Positions 28,089-37,227 of a stretch of 64,000 nucleotides of DNA are shown in pieces. Each line of letters begins with the position of its first letter. Position 1 is the first letter of the stretch. The notes below the pieces were generated by a model. The model worked only from the letters and a program-made list of their open reading frames with translations, was not told the DNA's origin and did not search any database. The position numbers and the translations under genes are program-made. The DNA comes from Rheinheimera sp. D18. Its GTDB lineage: Bacteria; Pseudomonadota; Gammaproteobacteria; Enterobacterales; Alteromonadaceae. The stretch covers positions 1,736,001-1,800,000 of the forward strand of contig NZ_CP037745.1 of assembly GCF_004345025.1 (NCBI RefSeq), given 5' to 3'.

Positions 28089-28456
28089 AACCAGACTCCT
28101 GCTAATACTGCTAATACTAACCACAGTGCAATAGTCACTTTGGCGCTTATATCACCTGATTTAAGCTCTTCCCAGTGTCCTAAATCCATAACCAAGTGAC
28201 GGATACCGCCAACTAGGTGATAAAGCAGAACAGTGATAGTGCCCCAGGCTATAAACTTAGCGAGGTGAGATGTCATCAGCTCTTTGACGAAGTCAAAGCT
28301 CTGTTGGTCTTGTAGCGAATAAGCCCAAGCCCAAATGACGAATACCAAAGCAAAAAATAATGCTACGCCGGTAACCCGGTGCAAAATTGACGCTATGGCC
28401 GCTGCCGGAAACGATATGGTAGAAAGGTCGAGATTTACTGGTCTTTGTTTTTTCAC
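28079..28456 (-). CDS. sdhC: Succinate dehydrogenase cytochrome b556 subunit
   Basis: The 125-aa membrane anchor has three helices. The signature RPVNLDLSTISFP leads into SILHRVTGVALFF, with the conserved Ser and Arg of the quinone site. The heme ligand His lies in HLVGGIRHLVMD. It is the first gene of the sdhCDAB-suc run and is divergent from gltA. Confidence 0.96.
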   Translation of the reverse strand: MKKQRPVNLDLSTISFPAAAIASILHRVTGVALFFALVFVIWAWAYSLQDQQSFDFVKELMTSHLAKFIAWGTITVLLYHLVGGIRHLVMDLGHWEELKSGDISAKVTIALWLVLAVLAGVWLWF

Positions 28457-28849
28457 AGTGCTTGCCCATCGATGCCCATAATCGAGCTCTTGTTGTCATT
28501 GTCGTTGTCATTGCTGTATAAACAGTCAACACCCAAAATCAATACACCTTATCGCCCAAACTGGATCAGTGTTGCCAGACAGCCGAAAAAGTGCTTGCCG
28601 AGTGAACTGTTTAAAAACCGCATTAGTATATATTTCGTAAGCTGTTATTACAATTTTTGTTTGGTTTTACTGAAAAATAGTCGTATTCGAAACATTACAC
28701 ATTTTGTCCATGAGAGCAATAATACTAGAGTCGAATACTTATTAAGCAAATATTCATTAAAATTGACTTTATGGGGGCATTTGCAGTTAGAATAGCGGCC
28801 AACTTGCAAAATTCCTTTAACCCGATACTACAACAACAGGAGAAATCCA
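28457..28849. promoter_or_regulatory. Divergent sdhC/gltA control region
   Basis: This 393-bp AT-rich region has no credible gene. A 9-bp direct repeat TTGTCATTG occurs at 28493 and 28505 (12-bp period) near the sdhC start. The gltA side has TTGACT (28763-28768) and TAGAAT (28788-28793) with a long 19-bp spacer, a plausible but poor promoter. I could not place CRP or ArcA boxes with confidence. Confidence 0.55.
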
Positions 28850-30133
28850 ATGGCAGATAAAAAGGCCGTCGTGCAGATCGATGGGAAATCGTTCGAGTTG
28901 CCAATATACTCGGGCAGCGCTGGCACTGACGTAATTGATGTTCGTGCCTTGGGTCAGCATGGTTATTTCACCTTTGATCCGGGTTTTATGTCTACCGGTT
29001 CTTGTGAATCAAAAATCACCTACATTGATGGTGATAACGGTGTGTTATTACATCGTGGTTATCCGATTGAACAACTGGCAGATCATTCAGACTATTTAGA
29101 AGTATGCTACCTGTTGTTAGAAGGCGAGTTACCAAACGCAGAACAATATAATCATTTCAAAGGCACCATTACCCGCCACACAATGGTACATGAAAAAATT
29201 GCGGCCTTTTTCCAAGGTTTCCGCGTAGATGCGCACCCTATGGCAATGCTGTGCGGTGTGGTTGGTGCAATGTCGTCTTTTTACCATTCCGATTTAGACA
29301 TTAATGACCCAGAGCAACGTAAACGCAGCGCCCATCGCTTAATTGCCAAGATGCCTACGTTGTCAGCCATGGCATATAAATACACCGTCGGTCAGCCTTT
29401 TGTGCATCCACGTAACGATTTAAGCTATTCAGCAAACTTCTTACATATGATGTTTTCGGTACCTGCAGAAGAATACGTAGTTAGCCCCGTTTTAGCTAAG
29501 GCCATGGATCGTATTTTTATGCTGCATGCTGATCACGAGCAAAATGCGTCTACCTCAACAGTACGTTTAGCGGGCTCATCAGGTGCTAACCCATATGCAT
29601 GTATTGCCGCGGGCGTAGCCTCACTTTGGGGGCCTGCACATGGCGGCGCCAACGAAGCTTGCTTAAAAATGTTACAACAAATTGGCTCTGTTGACCGTAT
29701 TCCAGAATACGTTGCCCGTGCCAAAGATAAAGATGACTCATTCCGCTTAATGGGCTTTGGTCACCGCGTGTATAAAAACTTTGACCCACGTGCCAAAGTA
29801 ATGCGCGATACCTGCCATGAAGTATTAAAAGAGCTAAACGTTAAAGATCCGCTGTTAGATGTAGCAATGGAACTAGAGCGTATTGCGCTGGAAGACCCGT
29901 ACTTCATCGAGAAGAAACTGTATCCGAACGTTGATTTCTACTCAGGTATTATCTTAAAAGCAATTGGTATTCCAACGAGCATGTTTACTGTGATTTTTGC
30001 TATGTCACGTACTGTTGGCTGGATTTCACATTGGGACGAGATGCTGGGAGAAAAAAGCCATAAAATTGGCCGTCCGCGTCAGTTATACACTGGTTATACC
30101 CAGCGTGATTTTACTCCACTGAATAAGCGTTAA
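28850..30133 (+). CDS. gltA: Citrate synthase (type II)
   Basis: Condenses acetyl-CoA and oxaloacetate to citrate. The 427-aa length is that of hexameric, NADH-sensitive gammaproteobacterial enzymes. The catalytic motifs include [13 protein letters not shown] and [14 protein letters not shown]; the catalytic Asp is in NVDFYSG near residue 363. ACAGGAGAA precedes the ATG. It is divergent from sdhC, the common arrangement in this class. Confidence 0.98.
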   Translation: MADKKAVVQIDGKSFELPIYSGSAGTDVIDVRALGQHGYFTFDPGFMSTGSCESKITYIDGDNGVLLHRGYPIEQLADHSDYLEVCYLLLEGELPNAEQYNHFKGTITRHTMVHEKIAAFFQGFRVDAHPMAMLCGVVGAMSSFYHSDLDINDPEQRKRSAHRLIAKMPTLSAMAYKYTVGQPFVHPRNDLSYSANFLHMMFSVPAEEYVVSPVLAKAMDRIFMLHADHEQNASTSTVRLAGSSGANPYACIAAGVASLWGPAHGGANEACLKMLQQIGSVDRIPEYVARAKDKDDSFRLMGFGHRVYKNFDPRAKVMRDTCHEVLKELNVKDPLLDVAMELERIALEDPYFIEKKLYPNVDFYSGIILKAIGIPTSMFTVIFAMSRTVGWISHWDEMLGEKSHKIGRPRQLYTGYTQRDFTPLNKR

Positions 30134-30146
30134 GTTAATTCTGCAT

Positions 30147-30171
30147 AAAAAGCGGCCTAGGCCGCTTTTTT
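30147..30171 (+). terminator. Intrinsic terminator after gltA
   Basis: AAAAAGCGGCC-TA-GGCCGCTTTTT is a perfect palindrome whose right side ends in a T-tract, 14 bp after the gltA stop. Confidence 0.9.
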
Positions 30172-30256
30172 CTTAATTAAAATACCGCGCTTAATTTGCG
30201 CTACCTTAATAAAACAGGCAAGATCGCGCCATCTTAGTTAGCGGACCCCTGCCCTT

Positions 30257-31474
30257 ATGCCGGTTTTTGATGTTCAGCAGTTTCGCCAGCAATTTGCTTT
30301 TTTTCAGCATAATCCCAACTGGGTCTATCTTGATAATGCCGCCACTATGCATAAGCCTAATGCCGTGGTACAGGCAATAATTGAGTTTTATCAGCAGCAT
30401 AATAGTAATGTACATCGCGGTGCGCACCAGTTAAGCCAGCAGGCAACGTTATTGTTTGAGCAGGCACGCGGCACGGTTGGCAACTATATTAACGCGGAGT
30501 TTAACCATGAAATTATTTTTACCAGTGGCGCTACCGCAGCACTAAATCAAATTGCCTTTGGTTTAATGCATAGCTTGCTTAAAGCCGGTGATCGCATTTT
30601 ACTTACCCAACTTGAGCACCACGCCAATATTGTGCCTTGGCAACTGCACTGTCAGCGTTTTGGTGTCATTATTGATGTTGTGCCATTAACGGCAGAGCAT
30701 CAACTTGATTTAGTCGCCTACCAACAATTACTCGCGCTTAAACCTAAAGTAGTCAGTTTTAGCCATATCTCTAACGTGTTGGGCCATATTCAGCCGGTAG
30801 CGCAGATGGTTGCCTTAGCTAAAGATGCTGGCGCCGTTACGGTAATAGACGGTGCGCAAGGCATAGTGTACGAACAGCCCGATATGCAGCAGCTTAACTG
30901 TGATTTCTATGTATTTTCCGGCCATAAAGTTTACGGCCCAACCGGTATTGGTGTGTTATACGGCAAAACTCAGTGGCTTGAGCGCTTAACACCGGTATTT
31001 GGTGGCGGTGAAATGATAGACGAGGTTAGTTTTGCAAAAACCAGCTTTAACCAATTACCGTTTCGTTTAGAAGCGGGTACGCCGAATATCGTCGGTGCTA
31101 TTGGCCTTATGGCAGCGCTAAGCTGGTTACAACACTATAACGTCGCAGACATAAAAGCACATAAGTCACTACTACTAAAAGCGTTTTACCAAGGGTTAGC
31201 AACCATTAACGCTATAGATATTTTATCGCAGCCTGCGCATAATGCCGGTATAGTGGCATTAAACGTTAACAATGAACACCACTCCGATGTGGCTGAACTG
31301 TTAAATCAGCAGCACGTTGCAGTACGTTCTGGGCAACATTGTGCGATGCCACTATTTAGTTATTTGGCGCAACCCGGCGCGGTGAGATTTTCTTTTGCTG
31401 CATACAACACACTAGACGATGTAAATCGCTGTTTACTCGCATTAGAACAGTCTGTGGAGATACTAACTAAATGA
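30257..31474 (+). CDS. csdA: Cysteine desulfurase CsdA
   Basis: The 405-aa PLP enzyme removes sulfur from cysteine as a persulfide. The PLP lysine is in SGHKVYGPTG and the active Cys in VRSGQHCAMP, typical of SufS/CsdA group II. Its stop overlaps the csdE start by 4 bp, so the SufE-like acceptor is its direct partner. tcdA lies convergent downstream, matching the E. coli CSD system. Confidence 0.93.
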   Translation: MPVFDVQQFRQQFAFFQHNPNWVYLDNAATMHKPNAVVQAIIEFYQQHNSNVHRGAHQLSQQATLLFEQARGTVGNYINAEFNHEIIFTSGATAALNQIAFGLMHSLLKAGDRILLTQLEHHANIVPWQLHCQRFGVIIDVVPLTAEHQLDLVAYQQLLALKPKVVSFSHISNVLGHIQPVAQMVALAKDAGAVTVIDGAQGIVYEQPDMQQLNCDFYVFSGHKVYGPTGIGVLYGKTQWLERLTPVFGGGEMIDEVSFAKTSFNQLPFRLEAGTPNIVGAIGLMAALSWLQHYNVADIKAHKSLLLKAFYQGLATINAIDILSQPAHNAGIVALNVNNEHHSDVAELLNQQHVAVRSGQHCAMPLFSYLAQPGAVRFSFAAYNTLDDVNRCLLALEQSVEILTK

Positions 31475-31914
31475 TTTTAAGTCAATTATTAGAAGATACT
31501 AAGCACGGGCTGCTCGATATAAAACACCATGATTTGCTCGCTATGCAACAGTCGAGCGACTGGCAAAATAAATACCGTATATTGATGCAATTAGGCAAGA
31601 AATTACCAATTATTCCCGAAAAAATGAAACAAGCAGAGTTTTTAGTAAAAGGCTGTGAAGTTCAAGCTTGGTTAATGCATTACCATGATCAGATCGACGA
31701 CAAGCATTTTTTTGTGCTTGATAGCGACGCCCGCATCGTCAAAGGTTTAATGGCCATTATGTTGTCTTTAGTTAATGGTTTAACCAGCGCTGAGCTAAAA
31801 AAGTTTGATTTAACCAATGCCTTTGAACAATTAAAACTGAAACCTTATTTAAGCCAATCTCGCGGTAATGGTTTAAATGCAATGATTGCTAAGATAAAAA
31901 GCTATACCCATTAA
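31471..31914 (+). CDS. csdE: SufE-like sulfur acceptor CsdE
   Basis: The 147-aa SufE-family protein accepts persulfide sulfur from CsdA. The acceptor Cys is in VKGCEVQAWLM. It overlaps csdA by 4 bp. In E. coli CsdE passes sulfur onward to, or partners with, CsdL/TcdA, whose gene faces it here with a 26-bp gap. Confidence 0.92.
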   Translation: MILSQLLEDTKHGLLDIKHHDLLAMQQSSDWQNKYRILMQLGKKLPIIPEKMKQAEFLVKGCEVQAWLMHYHDQIDDKHFFVLDSDARIVKGLMAIMLSLVNGLTSAELKKFDLTNAFEQLKLKPYLSQSRGNGLNAMIAKIKSYTH

Positions 31915-31940
31915 AACTATACCTAGCAAAATAAGCACGC

Positions 31941-32747
31941 TTAGCGTTCAGTTACACTTGGTTTTGTCGGCTTATTAGCCAATTTAACTAATAATTTTGA
32001 TACCGCAGCCAAACCAAAGCTAGCAGTAACCACAGACGCCGCACCAAAACCACCGCTACAATCTAAACGCATACTGCCATTCATCTCAGGTTTTTGTTGG
32101 CAAACACTACCATCGGCTTGAGGGTATTTTAATTGCTCAGTTGAAAATACACAGTCAACACCAAAACGACGCTTAGTATTACGGGTAAAATTATGATCAC
32201 GGCGCAACGCATTACGCACTTTTGCCAGCAACGGATCGTTATAAGCTTGACTTAAATCCGCTAATTGAATTTGTGTAGGGTCTAATTGCCCACCCGCGCC
32301 ACCGGTTGTGATCAACGGGATCTTATTGCGCTTGCAATAGGCAATTAACGCTACCTTTGCTCTTACCGAATCTATGGCATCAAGCACATAACTAATATTG
32401 CCTGCTAATAAACTAGCCATATTATCAGCATCAATAAAATCGGTAACTTGGTTTATCTTACACTCCGGGTTAATCGCCAAAATACGCTCTGCCATCACCG
32501 CCACTTTATCTTGGCCTATGGTGTTGGTTAACGCATGCAACTGACGATTAATATTACTAATGCAAACATCATCTAAATCTATTAACGTAATTTCGCCTAC
32601 ACCTGAACGTGCTAGGGCCTCTGCTGCCCAACTGCCAACGCCGCCAATACCAATAACCACCACATGCGCTTGGCGAAATACTTCTAATGCATTGACACCA
32701 TATAAACGGGCAATGCCGGCAAAACGTAATAAATAATCTGACATCAA
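31941..32747 (-). CDS. tcdA: tRNA threonylcarbamoyladenosine dehydratase
   Basis: The 268-aa E1/ThiF-like ATP-dependent enzyme cyclises t6A37 to ct6A in ANN-decoding tRNAs. The nucleotide-binding motif VIGIGGVGSWAAEALARSG and the DLDDVCISNINRQ motif are intact. A hydrophobic C-terminal segment (about residues 235-258) fits membrane-associated TcdA. It ends the minus-strand run from comEC, 33 bp after the pseudouridine synthase. Confidence 0.93.
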   Translation of the reverse strand: MMSDYLLRFAGIARLYGVNALEVFRQAHVVVIGIGGVGSWAAEALARSGVGEITLIDLDDVCISNINRQLHALTNTIGQDKVAVMAERILAINPECKINQVTDFIDADNMASLLAGNISYVLDAIDSVRAKVALIAYCKRNKIPLITTGGAGGQLDPTQIQLADLSQAYNDPLLAKVRNALRRDHNFTRNTKRRFGVDCVFSTEQLKYPQADGSVCQQKPEMNGSMRLDCSGGFGAASVVTASFGLAAVSKLLVKLANKPTKPSVTER

Positions 32748-32780
32748 ATCTCTACTGTATTTCGAATTAAGTAACTAAAT

Positions 32781-33494
32781 TTAATTATTGCTCGTTATGT
32801 TTGGCTGTTTCGCTGCAATATAACTAGGCCAAGGTAACGCCCAAGGCTCAGCCCACTGTTCAAGTGCGTTGCTACTGGTTAATTGTAAAAATCGGTCGCC
32901 CTCATCGGGTGGGCACACATAGCTATAACGCTGATTATATAAGTTAAAAACAAGGGCGTAAGCATGCAGATATACACGTTGCTCAGCACTAGCTTGATAT
33001 AATACATCACCCGCAATCGGCGCTGATACACTTTTTAACGCTACCCGTATTTGGTGTGTTTTACCCGTAAATGGCTTAATTAAAAACAATCTAAACGGTA
33101 AATCAGTAAAACCTTGGCTAATAAAATAGCTAACCGCCGGCTTGTGCATGGTTTGTAGCAGCTTCCAGCTAGAGCGTCGACCAATCACCATATCGCCTTT
33201 AATCCAGCCCTGCTTTTTTAGTGGCTTATCTAAACTAATGGCCAAGTAATATTTTTCAATCTGCTGTTGATTAAATAACTGAGTAAATTCCGCCGCAGCA
33301 GCTGAACTGCGCGCCAGAATAATTAGCCCCGAGGTTACCTTATCTAACCGATGCACCGGATACAGCGGCATTTGCAATTGTTGCTCAGCTAATACCACTA
33401 ACCCCGGCTCCGCTTCAGAATGAAAACTAACACCTGGCGCTTTATTTAATACGACAAAATGCTCGGTAGTGGCAACAACACGAAATGCACTCAC
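32781..33494 (-). CDS. RluA-family RNA pseudouridine synthase
   Basis: The 237-aa enzyme isomerises uridine in rRNA or tRNA. The catalytic Asp is in the HRLDKVTSGLIILA motif, and KTHQIRVAL is the other signature. There is no S4 domain. The exact target (TruC/RluA-like) cannot be read. It follows kdsB by 3 bp. Confidence 0.88.
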   Translation of the reverse strand: MSAFRVVATTEHFVVLNKAPGVSFHSEAEPGLVVLAEQQLQMPLYPVHRLDKVTSGLIILARSSAAAAEFTQLFNQQQIEKYYLAISLDKPLKKQGWIKGDMVIGRRSSWKLLQTMHKPAVSYFISQGFTDLPFRLFLIKPFTGKTHQIRVALKSVSAPIAGDVLYQASAEQRVYLHAYALVFNLYNQRYSYVCPPDEGDRFLQLTSSNALEQWAEPWALPWPSYIAAKQPNITSNN

Positions 33495-33497
33495 CGT

Positions 33498-34250
33498 TTA
33501 AACCAAACCTTGAGCATAACGGCAGGCTGCGGCGAGATCAGCGGGTGTATCCACACCTACTGCTGGCGTTTCTAGCGCGGTAGCAACATGAATAGCTTCA
33601 CCTTGCCAAAGCACTCTTAATTGCTCTAAACATTCTATTTGTTCTAACCGTGATGCTGGCCACTGCACATAACGTTGAATAAATTCCGCACGATAAGCAT
33701 AAATACCAATATGTCGGCGATAATTCGCGGCTATATCTGCGCTAAACGCGCCATCTCGATCAAAAGGGATCGCAGAACGACTAAAATAGAGGGCATAACC
33801 TTGCTGATCGCAGACTACTTTTACCACGTTCGGATTATTTATTTCTTCAATGCTATCAATAGCGACAGCAAGCGTGGCCATATTAGCTTTGCTTTGCGCC
33901 GCTAAATTAGTTGCTACCTGCTTAATAATGCTCGGTGGAATAAAGGGCTCATCACCTTGCACATTTACCACTATAGTATCTGCGGCTAAATTTAATTGCG
34001 TTACTACCTCAGCTAAACGTTCTGTACCCGAATTATGTTTGGCTGAGGTTAAACATACCTGACCACCAAAGCGTAACACCTCGGCTTCAATACGCGCATC
34101 GTCCGTTGCTACGACTACTTGGCTAGCGCCACTTAGCATAGCTTGCTGGTACACGCGTTCAATCATCGATTTACCGGCAATATCGGCTAACGGCTTACCG
34201 GGTAAACGACTACTAGCGTAACGCGCGGGAATAATGACTACGAACGCCAT
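33498..34250 (-). CDS. kdsB: CMP-KDO synthetase
   Basis: Activates 3-deoxy-D-manno-octulosonate with CTP for lipid A-KDO assembly. The 250-aa protein has the nucleotidyltransferase N-terminus [15 protein letters not shown] and the NVQGDEPFI motif that binds metal. It overlaps ycaR by 13 bp in the envelope operon with lpxK and msbA. Confidence 0.97.
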   Translation of the reverse strand: MAFVVIIPARYASSRLPGKPLADIAGKSMIERVYQQAMLSGASQVVVATDDARIEAEVLRFGGQVCLTSAKHNSGTERLAEVVTQLNLAADTIVVNVQGDEPFIPPSIIKQVATNLAAQSKANMATLAVAIDSIEEINNPNVVKVVCDQQGYALYFSRSAIPFDRDGAFSADIAANYRRHIGIYAYRAEFIQRYVQWPASRLEQIECLEQLRVLWQGEAIHVATALETPAVGVDTPADLAAACRYAQGLV

Positions 34251-34435
34251 TGCTCAACCTCATCGGCACTTAACAACTTCGCTTCATCGGCAATTAACAC
34301 CGGGATATTCTCTCGTATTGGGTAAGCCAATCTGTCGACTAAACAAATAAGCTGTGCTGAGGCTTTATCGTATTTAAGCTTACCTTTACATACCGGACAG
34401 GCCAAAATATCGGTTAAGGCAATTTTAAGTGCCAT
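34238..34435 (-). CDS. ycaR: Trm112-family protein YcaR
   Basis: The 65-aa Trm112-like protein has a zinc-ribbon-like CPVC pair (residues 13-16) and the motif [10 protein letters not shown]. It sits between lpxK and kdsB as in E. coli and overlaps both. Its function in bacteria is not settled. Confidence 0.93.
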   Translation of the reverse strand: MALKIALTDILACPVCKGKLKYDKASAQLICLVDRLAYPIRENIPVLIADEAKLLSADEVEQWRS

Positions 34436-35399
34436 AGGTGCTCCGTAACTGAGTTAAAAGGGTTGTAAGTTTTGCCATAGCTGGCATATCTAATTGGGCA
34501 TTTACGCCTAAACTAAACCAATCATCTTTGGCAAACGCGCGGCATTTTACTGCGTCTTTTTCGGTCATCAGAATAGGCGTGGCAATAGTGGTAAAATCTG
34601 CTGGCGTAAATTGATGATGATCAACAAAATAATGCTGCTGCACAATGCTAAAACCGGCTAGCTGCGCTGTTTGGGCAAAACGTGCTGGGTTACCAATGGC
34701 CGCCACTAAATTAACCGGCCCTGCGCTGAGTGTTTGCGCCGAGTTAAGTGCTCTAGCCTGGTCAGGCACAATGTGCATTACACCATCGCTATAGGGCAAA
34801 GCTTTGCTATTACTGAGCACTAAATCTACCGAGCTTAAACGCCAGCGCCGCTCACGTAGCGGCCCCGCCGGCAGTAATTGCTCGTTACCCAAACCACGTA
34901 AACCATCTATTAAAACTATTTCGATATCGCGTTGCATTGCATAATGCTGTAAACCGTCGTCGCTGATAATAATATCGATGTCAGCTTGTTGTAATAAATA
35001 CTCTGCTGCCTGCACCCTATTGGCATACACCACCACCGGACAACCACTGCGTAGCGCTAATAATAACGGCTCATCACCAACATCTGCGGCATTATCATTC
35101 GCAGCAACTAAGCGCGGCTTAGCTATTTTTGCGCCATAACCTCGGCTAACGATACCCGGCCGCCAGCCTTGGCTTTGTAATAACTGACATAACATTAAAG
35201 TAAACGGTGTTTTACCAGTACCTCCAATACTAATGTTACCCACGACAATGACCGGCACCGGTAAGCGATGGGTTCGTTTTAAACCAACACGAAACAGCCA
35301 ACGCCGAAAAGCGGTAATAGCAGCATATAACCAGGCTAGCGGCATGAGTAGCCAATATACGCGACTATTACTGTACCAGCATTTTTCTATCCAGCTCAC
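34425..35399 (-). CDS. lpxK: Tetraacyldisaccharide 4'-kinase
   Basis: The 324-aa inner-membrane kinase phosphorylates the lipid A disaccharide at the 4' position. An N-terminal amphipathic/membrane segment (residues 13-35) precedes a Walker A motif, [33 protein letters not shown] is characteristic. It lies 36 bp after msbA and overlaps ycaR. Confidence 0.97.
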   Translation of the reverse strand: MSWIEKCWYSNSRVYWLLMPLAWLYAAITAFRRWLFRVGLKRTHRLPVPVIVVGNISIGGTGKTPFTLMLCQLLQSQGWRPGIVSRGYGAKIAKPRLVAANDNAADVGDEPLLLALRSGCPVVVYANRVQAAEYLLQQADIDIIISDDGLQHYAMQRDIEIVLIDGLRGLGNEQLLPAGPLRERRWRLSSVDLVLSNSKALPYSDGVMHIVPDQARALNSAQTLSAGPVNLVAAIGNPARFAQTAQLAGFSIVQQHYFVDHHQFTPADFTTIATPILMTEKDAVKCRAFAKDDWFSLGVNAQLDMPAMAKLTTLLTQLRSTYGT

Positions 35400-35435
35400 G
35401 CGTTTATACCGTTCATTATTCTGCCTAGTTTGGTG

Positions 35436-37196
35436 TTATACCGCTGTTTGTTCAGAACCAAATTGCAGTTTATATAGCTGTGCGTAGGCACCATCTTGTT
35501 GCAATAAACTGTGATGATCACCCTGCTCTATAATGCGGCCTTGATCCATAACGATAATAATATCGGCGTTTTCAATGGTAGATAAACGATGCGCAATCAC
35601 AATGCTAGTGCGATCTTTTAACAACTCGTTCAGTGCCGCCTGAATTTTCCGCTCTGACTCGGTATCCAGTGCAGATGTCGCTTCGTCCAGCACCAAAATA
35701 GGCGCCTCACGTAATAAAGCACGTGCAATAGCAATACGCTGGCGTTGCCCACCTGACAAGCTAACGCCGTTTTCACCAATCATGGTATCTAAGCCATCTT
35801 TTAGGTTAGCGGCAAACTCCATAACATGGGCTTTTTCCGCAACATCTTGCAAACGTTGCAACGAAACCGGCTCGGTAAAACCATAGGTAATATTGTTGGC
35901 TATAGTGTCATTAAATAAGGTGACATGTTGCGACACCACAGCCATTTTCTGACGTAAAGAGGCTAAAGTACAACTTTTAATGGGTATGCCATCTAATGTA
36001 ATGTCACCGTCTAACACATCATAAAATCGCGGTAATAAGCTAGATATTGTGGTTTTACCGCTACCAGAACGGCCCACAAGGGCCACAGTTTTACCAGCTG
36101 GTGCGGTAAAGCTAATATCATGCAACACTTGCTGCTCATGGCCGGGGTAGGAAAAATTAACGTGTTTAAAGCAAATTTCGCCTTTAATATCAGCTAAAAC
36201 ATGGCTGCCAGTATCTTGTTCTGCCGGTTGGTCTAATATCAGATACACACTATCGGCAGCCGTTAAACCTCGCTGAAATTCACTATTTACCGTAGTTAAT
36301 TGTTTTAATGGCCGCAGTAACATCATCATAGAACCAACAATGGTGGTGAATTTTCCGGCGGTTAAACTATCTAACATCTCAGGAAAACTGGCCATATAAA
36401 TAACAAAGGCCAGGGCAAAAGACGCAATAATTTGAATTGACGACACGCTAATAGAACGTGTTGCTTCCATTTTCACGTCTTGACGGCGAGTTATATTATT
36501 AACTTTGAAAAAGCGTTTACTTTCAATTTCTTGCCCACCAAAAGATAAAATTACCTTGTGGCCGTTAAGCATTTGCTCTGAGCAGGTTGTCACCTCTCCC
36601 ATGGCGTTTTGAATGTTTTGACTTAATAATTTAAAACGCTTTGACACAAAACTGACGATAACCGCAATGATTGGCGCAATAAGAATAAAGATTGACGATA
36701 ACTGCCAGCTGTTCCAAAACATTACCACCAATAAACCCAGTACAAAGGCGCCCTCACGAATTAATACCGCCAGTGCACGCGATGTGGTTTGTTTAATTTG
36801 TTCCGTGTTATAGGTGATTTTAGAAATTAAATCACCAGTAGAATGTTGATCATGAAAACTAACGGGTAAGCGCATTAGATGTTGAAATAGTTGCTGCCGC
36901 ATTTCTTGCACTACATGCGTGCCAACCCAGTTTAAGCAATAGCTGGCGATAAAATTAAATACGCCGCGTAAGATAAAAATAATGACGATAAAAATCGGTG
37001 CAAAGCGCAAGTAGTCAGTATTTTTTTGATTAATACCAACATCAATAAAGTCTTTTAATTGTGAAACAAAATACACATCAACTAACGCATAGCCAAGCAT
37101 GCCAATAGCGGCGGCAATAAAGCCCCAACGGTACGGTTTTACATAAGACAGTAATCGGCGAAAGCTGCGCTGCTTTATAGTGGGTGAAGCCGTCAA
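35436..37196 (-). CDS. msbA: Lipid A export ABC transporter MsbA
   Basis: The 586-aa ABC exporter half-transporter flips lipid A-core across the inner membrane. Six helices (about residues 20-310) are followed by an ATPase domain with Walker A GRSGSGKT, signature LSGGQRQR and Walker B ILVLDEATSALD. It lies 31 bp after comEC and precedes lpxK, the conserved order. Confidence 0.97.
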   Translation of the reverse strand: MTASPTIKQRSFRRLLSYVKPYRWGFIAAAIGMLGYALVDVYFVSQLKDFIDVGINQKNTDYLRFAPIFIVIIFILRGVFNFIASYCLNWVGTHVVQEMRQQLFQHLMRLPVSFHDQHSTGDLISKITYNTEQIKQTTSRALAVLIREGAFVLGLLVVMFWNSWQLSSIFILIAPIIAVIVSFVSKRFKLLSQNIQNAMGEVTTCSEQMLNGHKVILSFGGQEIESKRFFKVNNITRRQDVKMEATRSISVSSIQIIASFALAFVIYMASFPEMLDSLTAGKFTTIVGSMMMLLRPLKQLTTVNSEFQRGLTAADSVYLILDQPAEQDTGSHVLADIKGEICFKHVNFSYPGHEQQVLHDISFTAPAGKTVALVGRSGSGKTTISSLLPRFYDVLDGDITLDGIPIKSCTLASLRQKMAVVSQHVTLFNDTIANNITYGFTEPVSLQRLQDVAEKAHVMEFAANLKDGLDTMIGENGVSLSGGQRQRIAIARALLREAPILVLDEATSALDTESERKIQAALNELLKDRTSIVIAHRLSTIENADIIIVMDQGRIIEQGDHHSLLQQDGAYAQLYKLQFGSEQTAV

Positions 37197-37227
37197 AGGA
37201 TCGTCCTACCTAAGTTTTTTGTTTATT

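Noticed and set aside
28445..28795. Open frame of 116 codons on the plus strand between sdhC and gltA
   Set aside because: It overlaps the sdhC start, has no ribosome-binding site, and its composition is that of AT-rich non-coding DNA. The region is better read as a divergent promoter region.
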